DNA of 64,000 bases from an uncultured Oscillospiraceae bacterium (GTDB lineage: Bacteria; Bacillota; Clostridia; Oscillospirales; Acutalibacteraceae): contig URZE01000003.1 of NCBI GenBank assembly GCA_900552265.1, forward strand, positions 62,001-126,000, written 5' to 3'. Of this stretch, positions 52,473-61,245 are shown piece by piece. The notes under the pieces were generated by a model. The model saw nothing but the letters and a program-made list of their open reading frames with translations, did not search any database and had not been told where the DNA came from. A program made the position numbers and the translations under genes. The first letter of the stretch is position 1; each line of letters opens with the position of its first letter.

Positions 52473-53303
52473 TCACACAACAATAGACATAAAAGAAGCG
52501 TTATTTCCACGATGACCTTTAGTTGCTCTATGCGAAAACAACAAATCCTTATTACAACTGCTACAAACATCCGATACAAAAACATTTTCCTCTTTTAAAC
52601 CGGATTTTATCAATAATTTTCTATTAACTTCCAAAATATCAATGTATATTTTTTCATCATTTTCATGTGAATTTATATAAAAATTATCAATATTTAACTT
52701 TTCAAATTCAGGTAAAATAGTTTTTGAACATTCAAAACAACATTTCCCTATTCCCGGACCTATCGCACAAACTATATCACTTTCCGATGAACCATACTCA
52801 TAAGTCAGAGTATTTAATAATTTTTGCGAAATTTTTTCAACAGTCCCTCTCCAACCTGCATGAGCAAGTCCTATCGCTTTATTTTTAGTATCTATCATAA
52901 ATATCGCAGGGCAATCGGCATGAAATGACGTTAAAACCACTTCCGGAACATTTGTCACAAAGCCATCACAAGGGTCAAATATGAGTTCTTTAAATCCTTT
53001 TTCATTTAGAGTTTCTTCCGTAATTTTTATAATATCAGTTCCATGAATTTGATTTCCTCGAACAAGTTTATTCACATCAAAATTCAAAGCTTTACAAAAT
53101 AATCTATAATTCTCCGTTACACATTCTTCGGAATCTCCGCAACAAAGACTCAAATTCATGGATTTGAATTCATTTTTACTTACTCCTCCAATTCGTGTGG
53201 AAAACGCATGATTTATGTATGAGTATTTTTTTAATCCCTTAAATGTCAGATATCCAACTTCATCTTTAAAATTAATGTCCATTGTTTTACTCGAAAATAC
53301 CAT
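52473..53303 (-). CDS. pgeF: Peptidoglycan editing factor / purine nucleoside phosphorylase-like (YfiH, PgeF)
   Basis: A 276-residue cytoplasmic protein of the DUF152 laccase-domain family. Its members have been described as adenosine/inosine phosphorylases and as peptidoglycan editing factors that prevent wrong amino acids in the stem peptide. The metal ligands are in SFHADCPAIFMID and IGLAHAGWRGTVEKI, with CCFECSKTI contributing further Cys. The start ATG 53303 is 10 bases after AAAGGAG. It is monocistronic, with a terminator following. Confidence 0.9.
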   Translation of the reverse strand: MVFSSKTMDINFKDEVGYLTFKGLKKYSYINHAFSTRIGGVSKNEFKSMNLSLCCGDSEECVTENYRLFCKALNFDVNKLVRGNQIHGTDIIKITEETLNEKGFKELIFDPCDGFVTNVPEVVLTSFHADCPAIFMIDTKNKAIGLAHAGWRGTVEKISQKLLNTLTYEYGSSESDIVCAIGPGIGKCCFECSKTILPEFEKLNIDNFYINSHENDEKIYIDILEVNRKLLIKSGLKEENVFVSDVCSSCNKDLLFSHRATKGHRGNNASFMSIVV

Positions 53304-53352
53304 GTTTTTACACTCCTTTTACAAAATATATAAATTTAAAAATATTTTTATA

Positions 53353-53381
53353 TTGACATTATATAAAACACAATGTAATAT
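53353..53381 (+). promoter_or_regulatory. Promoter of the alpha/beta hydrolase gene
   Basis: A perfect TTGACA (53353-53358) is 17 bases from TAATAT (53376-53381), 42 bases before the start codon. Confidence 0.75.
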
Positions 53382-53423
53382 ACTCCATATAAACAATTTG
53401 AAACAAGGAGGTTAACAAATTCA

Positions 53424-54374
53424 ATGAAAATGGCAGAAATACTATTGATTGTTTTTTTAACCACTCTTGTTCTCATAATCCTTACGGGAGTATTTTTAGG
53501 AAATTATCTTTATAAACTTGCAATAAACTCTCACACTGATAAATCAGCTTTTTTAAAAGCTACACCTGGAACGTCCAAAGAAACTAAAAGCGAAGAAAAA
53601 AAACTTGCCGAAGAATGGTTTAAATCTCACTGCAAAACAGAATTTATATTCTCATTTGACAACTTAAAACTCAATTATTATGTCATTAAAAGCAGAACAA
53701 ATTCAGGAAAATGGGTAATAATGTGTCATGGGTATAACGGATATGCACTTAAACAATGCCAAAACGCAATAAATTTTTACAATATGGGATTTAATTTGCT
53801 TGTTCCCGATGCACGAGGTCACGGCAAAAGTCAAGGCGAATACATCGGCATGGGTTGGCATGACAGATTAGATATAATCAGATATATAGACCGCATAATA
53901 AGAGAAAATTCAGACGCAAAAATAATTCTTTACGGCGGTTCCATGGGAGCTTCAACGGTTTTGATGACTTCCGGAGAAGATATACCGAAAAATGTCAAAG
54001 CCGTTATTGCTGATTGCGGATATTCATCTGCTTGGGATGAACTCAGTTATCAACTGAAAAAATTTTTATATTTGCCATCTTTCCCATTCCTAAACTTTAT
54101 GTCGTTTATAACCAAAATAAAAGCAGGTTACTCTCTCGAAGATGCAGATGCTATAAAACAAGTAAAGAAATGTAAAATTCCTATCCTTATAATACACGGA
54201 GCAGAAGATAAATTTGTTCCAACTAAAATGGCAAACATAATTTATGATTCCGCTCCTTGCAAAAAAGAAAGATTAATAGTCCCAAATGCGGCACATGTTC
54301 AATCTTCGACAGTAAATCCTACTTTGTACTGGAAAACCGTAAATAATTTTCTCGAAAAATATACTGATATCTAA
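53424..54374 (+). CDS. Membrane-anchored alpha/beta hydrolase
   Basis: A 316-residue hydrolase with an N-terminal membrane helix (about 6-28, LLIVFLTTLVLIILTGVFLG). The alpha/beta core shows VIMCHGYNGYALKQ (oxyanion region), the nucleophile elbow LYGGSMGASTVL (GxSxG), Asp in HGAEDKFVPT and His in AAHVQS, so the triad is complete. Such YqkD-like proteins are usually esterases or lipases of unknown substrate. AGGAGG (53407-53412) is 11 bases before the ATG. It is convergent with glnN, with 15 bases between stops. Confidence 0.88.
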   Translation: MKMAEILLIVFLTTLVLIILTGVFLGNYLYKLAINSHTDKSAFLKATPGTSKETKSEEKKLAEEWFKSHCKTEFIFSFDNLKLNYYVIKSRTNSGKWVIMCHGYNGYALKQCQNAINFYNMGFNLLVPDARGHGKSQGEYIGMGWHDRLDIIRYIDRIIRENSDAKIILYGGSMGASTVLMTSGEDIPKNVKAVIADCGYSSAWDELSYQLKKFLYLPSFPFLNFMSFITKIKAGYSLEDADAIKQVKKCKIPILIIHGAEDKFVPTKMANIIYDSAPCKKERLIVPNAAHVQSSTVNPTLYWKTVNNFLEKYTDI

Positions 54375-54389
54375 TTTTAGAACATATTT

Positions 54390-56480
54390 TTAAACACTGA
54401 ATAAAATATCTTCGTATGTCGGATATGGCCAAAATTCCTTTGGTATGCAGGATTCAACCCAATTTATAGATCCACGTATCTCTTTCATGAGTTTTATAAC
54501 CTTATCTCTATAACCACGAGCACGTTCAAGCGAATCGGAAATTCCTGATATCTCGGAGTCAAGCGTATAAAGCTTTTGAATATCACTATAGAGTTCAGAT
54601 GAAATTTCAGTGAACTTTTTCAACATATCCATTTCGTAATCACACAAAACGTCACTTTCAAGCTGTTTTTTTGCCCAAACCGTTTCCGCCATAACTTTCG
54701 TATACTTGGAAATTGCCGGTAAAATTTCACTCTTAACCATACTTATTAGAGTTTTGGATTCTATATGAATTATATTTGAATAATTTTCCAAATGTATGCC
54801 ATAACGCGACTTCATTTCCCTACGTGATAAAACTCCATGAGTTTCAAACAATTTGAGATTCTTTTCATCAAGAGAATGTTCCAACGCTTCCACAGTAGTC
54901 TTAAAGTCGCAAAGTCCTCTTTTTGCAGCTTCTTCAGCCCACTGACTTGAATAACTGTCTCCGTTAAATATTACTTTTTTATGTTTTTTTATGGTAGCCA
55001 CAAGAAGCTCATTTAACTTAGACGACGGATTACTGCTTTTTTCAAGTTCATCGGCAAATTCTTTAAGCGATTGAGCCATTATTGTATTTAAAATCATATT
55101 TGGAGATGCAACCGACTGACCCGAACCTGCCATTCGGAATTCAAATTTATTCCCGGTAAATGCGAACGGAGACGTTCTGTTTCTGTCTGAAGTATCTCGA
55201 GAAAATTTAGGAAAAACATTAAGTCCTATTTCAAAATCATTTTTTATTGGTTGAGTATAAATTTCTCCGCTTTCCACAGATCTCAGAACATCTGTAATTT
55301 CTTCACCAAGGTATACCGACACAATTGCGGGAGGTGCTTCTTGACCTCCCAGTCTGCAATCGTTGCTCGGAGAAGAAACGGATATTCTAAGCAAATCGGC
55401 ATATTCGTCAACAGCCTTTATCATTGCACACAAGAAAATTAAAAACTGAATATTTTCTCTTGGAGAATCACCCGGATCCAAGAGATTTTTACCGTCATTT
55501 GAACAAAGCGACCAGTTATTATGTTTACCGCTTCCATTAATAAATTCAAAAGGTTTTTCATGCAACAGACAAACCAAATTGTGCCTTTCGGCAACTAATT
55601 TAAGAGTTTCCATTATTATGTGATTTTGATCTGCAGCCAAATTAGAGTATGTATATATCTGCGCAACTTCATGTTGAGCCGGTGCTACTTCATTATGCTT
55701 TGTCTTTGAAGGAACTCCCAATTTCCACAATTCTAAATCCAAATCTTGCATAAATTCTGCAACTCTGGGTCTTAAAGCTGCAAAATAGTGGTCAGACAAA
55801 TCCTGCGCTTTTACCGGTTTGGAGCCAAATAAGGTTCTCCCGCAAAATATTATGTCTTTACGTTTTTCATACATTTCCTTGTCTATAAGGAAATACTCCT
55901 GTTCGGCTCCCATACACGGAGTAACTTTTTTAACGTCTTTATTTCCTAAAATTTTCAAGATCCTCAAACACTGTTTACTCAACGCATACATGGATTTCAA
56001 AAGAGGAGTTTTCTCATCTAACACTTCTCCACTATAAGAACAAAAAAATGTAGGTATATATAAAGAATGATTTTTTACAAATGCATAAGATGTTGGATCC
56101 CATGAAGTATATCCACGTGCTTCAAACGTAGCTCTAAGTCCCCCTGAAGGCAAACTCGATGCATCTGACTCACCTTTAAACAAATCTTTTATTGAAAAAT
56201 CCATTTCGACGTTTCCGTCTTTTCCGAAATTTAAAAAACTATCGTGTTTTTCCGCTGTAATCTCAGTTAAAGGTTGAAACCAATGCGTAAAGTGAGTAGC
56301 TCCCTTTTCAAGTGCCCAATCTTTCATTGCCCTCGCAACAAATTCACCTGTCTCACAATCTACCGCAAGATTTTCGTCAATTGATTTCTTTAATCTTTCA
56401 TAAATTTCCAAAGGAAGCCTTTTTTTCATTTCTTCATCGCTGAATACACAACTTCCATACATTTTAGGGACATTTATCAT
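54390..56480 (-). CDS. glnN: Type III glutamine synthetase
   Basis: GSIII makes glutamine from glutamate, ammonia and ATP. At 696 residues it is the large form found in Bacteroides, cyanobacteria and some clostridia. MINVPKMYGSCVFSDEEMKK is the GSIII-specific N-terminus. FTHWFQPLTEITAEKHDSF, the catalytic MGAEQEYFLIDK (Glu metal ligands), HNEVAPAQHEVAQIYTYSNL and NGSGKHNNWSLCSND all match. GGAATGA precedes the ATG. No riboswitch is recognised upstream. A stand-alone assimilation gene. Confidence 0.95.
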   Translation of the reverse strand: MINVPKMYGSCVFSDEEMKKRLPLEIYERLKKSIDENLAVDCETGEFVARAMKDWALEKGATHFTHWFQPLTEITAEKHDSFLNFGKDGNVEMDFSIKDLFKGESDASSLPSGGLRATFEARGYTSWDPTSYAFVKNHSLYIPTFFCSYSGEVLDEKTPLLKSMYALSKQCLRILKILGNKDVKKVTPCMGAEQEYFLIDKEMYEKRKDIIFCGRTLFGSKPVKAQDLSDHYFAALRPRVAEFMQDLDLELWKLGVPSKTKHNEVAPAQHEVAQIYTYSNLAADQNHIIMETLKLVAERHNLVCLLHEKPFEFINGSGKHNNWSLCSNDGKNLLDPGDSPRENIQFLIFLCAMIKAVDEYADLLRISVSSPSNDCRLGGQEAPPAIVSVYLGEEITDVLRSVESGEIYTQPIKNDFEIGLNVFPKFSRDTSDRNRTSPFAFTGNKFEFRMAGSGQSVASPNMILNTIMAQSLKEFADELEKSSNPSSKLNELLVATIKKHKKVIFNGDSYSSQWAEEAAKRGLCDFKTTVEALEHSLDEKNLKLFETHGVLSRREMKSRYGIHLENYSNIIHIESKTLISMVKSEILPAISKYTKVMAETVWAKKQLESDVLCDYEMDMLKKFTEISSELYSDIQKLYTLDSEISGISDSLERARGYRDKVIKLMKEIRGSINWVESCIPKEFWPYPTYEDILFSV

Positions 56481-56602
56481 AGTAAATCATTCCAGCTTTC
56501 CATTATACATAAAACTTTATGGTATAAGATTATATACGATAAGCTTTTTTTGTTCAATTAAACTTTATTTGGTGTTATAATTGCTTTTTTATAAAATTTT
56601 TA

Positions 56603-56611
56603 TGGTATAAT
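56603..56611 (+). promoter_or_regulatory. Extended -10 promoter of the Nudix gene
   Basis: TGGTATAAT, with a TATAAT at 56606-56611; TTGCTT 19 bases upstream (56581-56586) is a possible -35. The start codon is about 70 bases downstream. Confidence 0.6.
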
Positions 56612-56679
56612 ATTACCTCATGTACTTTAAAACAAATAAAAATCTAAAAATATCAATATTTTTAAGGACTTAAATTATT

Positions 56680-57147
56680 ATGAAAAAAAGATTCGAAACC
56701 CCTACTGCTGTTTTTTTAATTATAACCAGAAACCATAACGAAAAAATACAGATACTTCTTCAAAAACGTCAAAATACAGGCTATAAAGATGGTTTTTGGG
56801 ACACTGCTGTCAGCGGTCATGCAGAGAAAAGCGAAAATCTTTCCGAAGCTCTTATAAGAGAAACAAAAGAAGAAATTGGAATAAATATCTTTAAAAAAAA
56901 TTTAAAGTTTGCAGGATTTTATTACAACAATATAGATTCTAAAGTTTATTGCTACACATATTTTCACATTTCCATATACGAAGGTAATCCCACAATTGCT
57001 GAACCTGAAAAATGCTCAGCTTTGGAATGGTTTGACATAAATAATCTCCCCGAAAAAATTATACCTGACAGGAAAACAGCAATTGAAAATTTTATGTCAA
57101 ATATATATTTCGGGGAAATTGGGTGGAACTCAAACACTACATATTGA
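56680..57147 (+). CDS. Nudix hydrolase
   Basis: A 155-residue protein with the Nudix box GHAEKSENLSEALIRETKEE followed by IGI (GX5EX7REUXEEXGU), preceded by LLQKRQNTGYKDGFWDTAVS. Nudix enzymes cleave nucleoside diphosphates linked to other groups. The fold is clear but the substrate is not; house-cleaning of oxidised nucleotides or a capped RNA are possibilities. The 3' end overlaps the convergent TspO gene by 11 bases. Confidence 0.9.
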   Translation: MKKRFETPTAVFLIITRNHNEKIQILLQKRQNTGYKDGFWDTAVSGHAEKSENLSEALIRETKEEIGINIFKKNLKFAGFYYNNIDSKVYCYTYFHISIYEGNPTIAEPEKCSALEWFDINNLPEKIIPDRKTAIENFMSNIYFGEIGWNSNTTY

Positions 57148-57601
57148 GCAAATATACTCCAAGATTTAAATAAGCTGCAAAAGTAAGCCATAAAGCGTAC
57201 GGAATTTGTAAAAAAGCCGATATTGGGTTTATTTTATAAAATATTCCAATCATCCACAAAACCATAATCCACAATGCCATAAGAATTATAAATGCAAACA
57301 AAAACATTTGTCCGTTAAAAAATACAAGCGGCCATATAAAGTTCAGAAAAAGCTGAATACCATAAACTGTAAGCGCTTTGTTTTTCAGTTTGGAATTTGA
57401 CTCGGTTATCATGTAAGCCGAAATTCCCATTAATGTATAAAGTATTGTCCAAATTATCGGAAAAACCACTCCAGGTGGAGCAAGTGGAGGTTGTTGCACA
57501 TTAGCGTAAACTTCCATGGAATCCCGTGTTAAAAACGCAATTACAGCTCCTCCTCCAAGCGTAATTAACAAATTTATCAAAAGGGACTTTAATTTTATCA
57601 T
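57137..57601 (-). CDS. TspO/MBR family membrane protein
   Basis: A 154-residue protein with five hydrophobic helices. PPLAPPGVVFPIIWTILYTL is the family signature. Members bind porphyrins and cholesterol-like ligands and have been linked to tetrapyrrole handling and stress. GGAGGAAAAA lies before the ATG. Convergent with the Nudix gene; no heme genes are nearby. Confidence 0.88.
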   Translation of the reverse strand: MIKLKSLLINLLITLGGGAVIAFLTRDSMEVYANVQQPPLAPPGVVFPIIWTILYTLMGISAYMITESNSKLKNKALTVYGIQLFLNFIWPLVFFNGQMFLFAFIILMALWIMVLWMIGIFYKINPISAFLQIPYALWLTFAAYLNLGVYLLNM

Positions 57602-57741
57602 TTTTTCCTCCTATATAAATTACTACGATAATTATTATTTTTTACTTTTACATTTATATACATTTATTCATAATTTTATCCCTTACGAATTTTTGATTAT
57701 TTTAAATTTAAAATTAATCATTCGTGTTTTTACAAAATAAA

Positions 57742-57770
57742 TTGACATTTTTGTGCTTTAGTGATAAAAT
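57742..57770 (+). promoter_or_regulatory. Promoter of the TM2 gene
   Basis: TTGACA (57742-57747) and TAAAAT (57765-57770), 17 bases apart, with an extended TGA before the -10. AAAGGAGGA follows before the ATG. Confidence 0.75.
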
Positions 57771-57806
57771 ATTCACACCACAGTTGAGTAAAGGAGGATT
57801 TATTTT

Positions 57807-58145
57807 ATGGATTCACAAAAAATCGAACAATTCATGGCTATGAACAACAAATTTTTTCCTACGGATAAATTTGCAATAATTCAGGAAAAACTCGAAAACA
57901 TTCCCGACAACAAGTCGGTTGTAATACAAAGCATCGATTACAAAGACCCTACTACACTTCTTATTATATCAATTTTCCTCGGGTATCTTGGAGTAGACAG
58001 ATTCATGCTCGGTCAAGTCGGATTAGGAATAGTTAAGCTCTTGACTGCCGGTGGATGCGGGATTTGGTCTATAATTGACTGGTGTATGATAAATAAAATG
58101 ACTAAAGAATACAATTACAATGAGCTTATGAAACACCTATATTAA
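57807..58145 (+). CDS. TM2 domain protein
   Basis: A 112-residue protein with two membrane helices in a TM2 domain: LLIISIFLGYLGVDRFMLGQ, then VGLGIVKLLTAGGCGIWSII and DWCMINK. The N-terminal about 45 residues are soluble (KIEQFMAMNNKFFPT). Function of TM2 proteins in bacteria is unclear. Strong promoter and terminator flank it, so it is expressed alone. Confidence 0.88.
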   Translation: MDSQKIEQFMAMNNKFFPTDKFAIIQEKLENIPDNKSVVIQSIDYKDPTTLLIISIFLGYLGVDRFMLGQVGLGIVKLLTAGGCGIWSIIDWCMINKMTKEYNYNELMKHLY

Positions 58146-58163
58146 ATGGAAAATAATTTCAGT

Positions 58164-58203
58164 AAACAGATGTATGTCGAAAGATGTACATCTGTTTTTT
58201 TGC
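58164..58203 (+). terminator. Rho-independent terminator of the TM2 gene
   Basis: AAACAGATGTA (58164-58174) and TACATCTGTTT (58187-58197) form an 11-bp stem, followed by more T. Strong. Confidence 0.9.
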
Positions 58204-58407
58204 ATAACAACACGTTCTTTTTTGCAAGGACCTCACAAATATATATTTCAACCCTATACTACCAGACATAAAATCAGTAACTTAAAAATTTTTATAATTC
58301 GAAAAATATTCTCAACAGTTTACTGATTTAGTGCAACCTTTTCCTCATTTTGCAGGATAGTTGAGTAGAATTTGGTTATTCAAAAAAATTAAGGAGGAAA
58401 AAGCTTA

Positions 58408-59337
58408 ATGACAACTAAAACCATTAGTCTTAAAGTATGGGAAAACAACAACCTGACTCTTTTGGCAAACCAAGGCGAAGTAAATTCCCGCTACATTGAA
58501 GCTTCTTTTAAAAACCAGTCTGACAGCAACATTTCGCTCAGCGGAAAAACCGTCACTTTTTATGCTCTTAAACCTGATGGTACCAAAATTTTTAATAATT
58601 GCGAAATCAATACTTCTTCAAACACCGCAACAGTAATGCTTACTTCTCAAATGTCTGCCACAGAAGGCGTTTTGGAATGTGAATTTCAAATTTTTGATTC
58701 CAACAATGTACTTCTAAAAGCAAACGGAATTAAAATAATAGTCTCATCAAAAGGAGATTTCTCCGAAGCAATAGAAAGCACTTCGGAATTCAATGCACTC
58801 ACTTCCGCAATAAATGAGGCAAATAGTTTTTCCGACAGCGTAGGAGATATTTCAAACCTTAATACAATAACCAAAACGTCTGTTGTTGCAGCCATAAACG
58901 AAGTAAATACCAAAGTCATTCCTATCTCTCGAGGAGGTACCGGAGGACAAACCGCATTACAAGCACGATCTAATCTCGGACTTAAAAAGGAATATGTCCT
59001 TTACAGCAATGAAAGCGGATCTCAAAGCACTATCACTTTATCTGACTCATATAAAAATTATGATAATTTGGTAATATATTACGCTTTATTCAACTTAAGA
59101 TCCTCTGTGGTTTTAGATGTAAGTAGTATCATTTCATCAAGTGAATGCTGTCTTTCCGGAGGATATTCCGATATATCAGCTACCAAATTATCATTCAAAA
59201 CTTGTATTTTGGCATTTTCAAATTCATCAGTTACATTTAAAAGAAATTACAGCATAGATATTTCAACATCACCTTCAGTTTCATACAAAACAGTAGAAAA
59301 CGTAAGTGTCTTAAAAATTTCAGGATACAAAAATTAA
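58408..59337 (+). CDS. BppU-type phage baseplate / tail-fibre-like protein
   Basis: A 309-residue protein. The N-terminus (about 1-115; LANQGEVNSRYIEASF, then GKTVTFYALKPDGTKIFNN) resembles BppU baseplate upper proteins of Gram-positive phages. A helical linker (EFNALTSAINEANSF) follows, then the phage fibre motif ISRGGTGGQTALQARSNLGL near residue 175, then a beta-rich, Ser-rich C-terminal receptor-binding-like part. AAGGAGGAAAAAGC precedes the ATG. The only other phage-like gene nearby is the small downstream one; no head, sheath, terminase, lysin or integrase is present. Confidence 0.78.
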   Translation: MTTKTISLKVWENNNLTLLANQGEVNSRYIEASFKNQSDSNISLSGKTVTFYALKPDGTKIFNNCEINTSSNTATVMLTSQMSATEGVLECEFQIFDSNNVLLKANGIKIIVSSKGDFSEAIESTSEFNALTSAINEANSFSDSVGDISNLNTITKTSVVAAINEVNTKVIPISRGGTGGQTALQARSNLGLKKEYVLYSNESGSQSTITLSDSYKNYDNLVIYYALFNLRSSVVLDVSSIISSSECCLSGGYSDISATKLSFKTCILAFSNSSVTFKRNYSIDISTSPSVSYKTVENVSVLKISGYKN

Positions 59338-59360
59338 AATTAAACAGGAGGATACTAAAA

Positions 59361-59657
59361 ATGGCATTAATTAAATCAATAACACTTGACAACGGAATTA
59401 ACGTAAATTATCACCGAGTGGTAAGCGTAAACAACATAACTAATCAAACGAGCATTATAGAAATTGCATCGTACACTTCCAAATCCAAAAGACTCGAAGA
59501 AAAAACCGCTCTTCAAAACCACCAGTCTATGAATGTTTTTATACATACCGAATATCTAAACACCGAATATAATCCAAATCTAAATGTGAATTCTTCTTAC
59601 TCTTATTTGAAAACTCTTGATAAATTTGAAGGCTATTCCGACGATATTGCAGAATAA
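59361..59657 (+). CDS. Small phage-tail-associated protein
   Basis: A 98-residue protein (MALIKSITLDNGINVNYHRV...) of the type commonly encoded after BppU-like genes in clostridial phages. It is predicted to be mostly beta with a polar, Asn-rich C-terminus, and has no signal peptide. CAGGAGGATACTAAAA gives a good ribosome site. It lies 23 bases after the BppU gene and shares its terminator, so the two form one operon. Function unknown; possibly a baseplate wedge or chaperone. Confidence 0.65.
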   Translation: MALIKSITLDNGINVNYHRVVSVNNITNQTSIIEIASYTSKSKRLEEKTALQNHQSMNVFIHTEYLNTEYNPNLNVNSSYSYLKTLDKFEGYSDDIAE

Positions 59658-59671
59658 AAAATTTATATTAT

Positions 59672-59705
59672 CCACATTTCTTTTTCGGAAATGTGGTATT
59701 TTTAT
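59672..59705 (+). terminator. Rho-independent terminator of the baseplate-type pair
   Basis: CCACATTTC (59672-59680) and GAAATGTGG (59688-59696) make a perfect 9-bp stem, 7-base loop, then TATTTTTATT. Confidence 0.9.
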
Positions 59706-59774
59706 TATCTTTCTTTATGATTTGTCAACAATATTTTAATTTTTCCTAACACTATTTACTTCTAAGTCAAAATA

Positions 59775-59783
59775 TGATATAAT
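59775..59783 (+). promoter_or_regulatory. Extended -10 promoter of exported paralog 1
   Basis: TGATATAAT, a perfect extended -10, about 43 bases before the start codon. The same sequence stands before paralog 2 (61030-61038) and, with one change (TGATATAGT), before paralog 3 (62367-62375). Confidence 0.65.
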
Positions 59784-59825
59784 TAGTGTTAAGATGAAGT
59801 TAATTCAAAATATCAGGAGGCTACA

Positions 59826-60923
59826 ATGAATTATTCAACAAACAGTAAACTACTTAAAATAAAATTTGTATCATGTATTTTAGCTCCTATAATAACTGCC
59901 ACCCCTTTTTTTGCAACTACCTTTGCTTCAGAACCTACACAACTTCAAGATTTGAAAGTTCACAATTCTCAAAAAAGCAGTTTAACTCCTAAAACCATAG
60001 CTAAAGAAGTTGCTATTTGTAGTGGTGCAGCAGCACTTATCGCCTGTTCTATATTGTGTGGAGCGGAATATTTTTCCACTGAAAATCGTTTATTACACCT
60101 CCCCTCTGACCCACTCACTGTAGATGAATGGTTCAAAAAATTAGGTGGAACAGACAGTGACATTGCTGACTATATAAGTATGCGTAACAAATTTGATAAA
60201 ATTAATTCAAATATAGACGATTTTGAAAAATCCGAGATAAATAAAGACGCTAGCAGAAGCTGTGTGTATTGTAGACAAAATGCCGGAAAAATAGTTACCA
60301 TTACTGCAAAAAGAAATCAAAGTTTGAGAAATTTATTTTATAGAATATTTGTGATCCATAATTATAAAACAAGGAAACCATATGCACAAGACTTTGGAAC
60401 ACATTTCGAAATTGCACTAAGCAAATTTCTGGTAGATAGTAACACTACTTTAGAGTCGCTAAGTCCTGAAACAGAAGCAAAAATATTCTATGTGTCATCC
60501 AAAATTTTAACTGTAATTGACTGCGCAGTAGACTCTAATGGGAATTTTAGTCTCGAAAAATTGCCGGAAATTAGTTCTCTTACAAAAAATCCTATATATC
60601 AAGCTCGTTTAAAATCAGTTCCAGGATCGAATATACTATGGCGAAATATTTGGTTCACCTCAGGGTATAAATATTTAAGTTGTTCACAAGTATTAAAAGT
60701 TTGGGACATAGCAATTATGAACATTTCAAATCCTATGAATTCAAGCAATGAGCTTCGCCAAAATTTGGATACTATCCTCTCTCGTTTATTCCTGAAATAC
60801 CTTTCTAATAGCGCTGCCAGAGACGTATATAAACTTTTAATCGCTATTGATAATGGCGACATGAACATATTTTGTGAAAATCCTAACAACTTCAGAGCAG
60901 CTATCCGAGACATTACCGAATAA
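59826..60923 (+). CDS. Exported/membrane protein of a local paralog family, copy 1
   Basis: A 365-residue protein of a family I do not recognise. It starts with a signal-peptide-like helix (MNYSTNSKLLKIKFVSCILA..., possible cleavage at TFAS), then a conserved short loop EPTQLQDLKVHNSQKSS, then a second hydrophobic helix (about 61-80, EVAICSGAAALIACSILCGA). The rest is soluble and mainly helical: DEWFKKLGGTDSDIADYISM opens it, YRIFVIHNYKTRKPYAQDFG and LVDSNTTLESLSPETEAKIF follow, and RQNLDTILSRLFLKYLS with NPNNFRAAIRDITE closes it. AGGAGG precedes the ATG. Copies 2 and 3 lie directly downstream. Confidence 0.75.
   Translation: MNYSTNSKLLKIKFVSCILAPIITATPFFATTFASEPTQLQDLKVHNSQKSSLTPKTIAKEVAICSGAAALIACSILCGAEYFSTENRLLHLPSDPLTVDEWFKKLGGTDSDIADYISMRNKFDKINSNIDDFEKSEINKDASRSCVYCRQNAGKIVTITAKRNQSLRNLFYRIFVIHNYKTRKPYAQDFGTHFEIALSKFLVDSNTTLESLSPETEAKIFYVSSKILTVIDCAVDSNGNFSLEKLPEISSLTKNPIYQARLKSVPGSNILWRNIWFTSGYKYLSCSQVLKVWDIAIMNISNPMNSSNELRQNLDTILSRLFLKYLSNSAARDVYKLLIAIDNGDMNIFCENPNNFRAAIRDITE
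60418..60491 (+). repeat. 74-base tract identical between paralogs 1 and 3 (copy in paralog 1)
   Basis: By direct reading, 74 bases here are identical to 63115-63188, although flanking sequence differs by about every third to tenth base. The tract encodes the SKFLVDSNTTLESLSPETEA region. It points to recent recombination or strong constraint. Confidence 0.85.
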
Positions 60924-61245
60924 AGTTTTTCTAACTTTAATTTATGTGAGCTAAATTAACATTTGCTTATTCTATGTTGGCTTGATTAAATTTTAAATCA
61001 TTAATACTCTTTACTTTTTGATAAAAATATGATATAATTAGTATTAAAATAAAGTTAATTTAAAACATAAGGAGATTACAATGAATCGTTCAATAAATAG
61101 TAAATTACTTAGAATGAAATTTGTATCATGTGTTTTAGCTCCTGTAATAACTGCCACCTCTTTTTGTGCAAATATCTTTGCTTCAGAACCTACAAAACTT
61201 CAAGACTCTAGGATTCACAATTCTCAAAAAAGCAGTTCAACTTTT
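60891..61245 (+). repeat. Direct repeat unit A: end of paralog 1, gap and start of paralog 2
   Basis: The last codons of paralog 1, the whole intergenic gap with promoter and the signal-peptide region of paralog 2 are closely repeated at 62232-62600. This shows that the array arose by tandem duplication of gene plus promoter. Confidence 0.85.
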
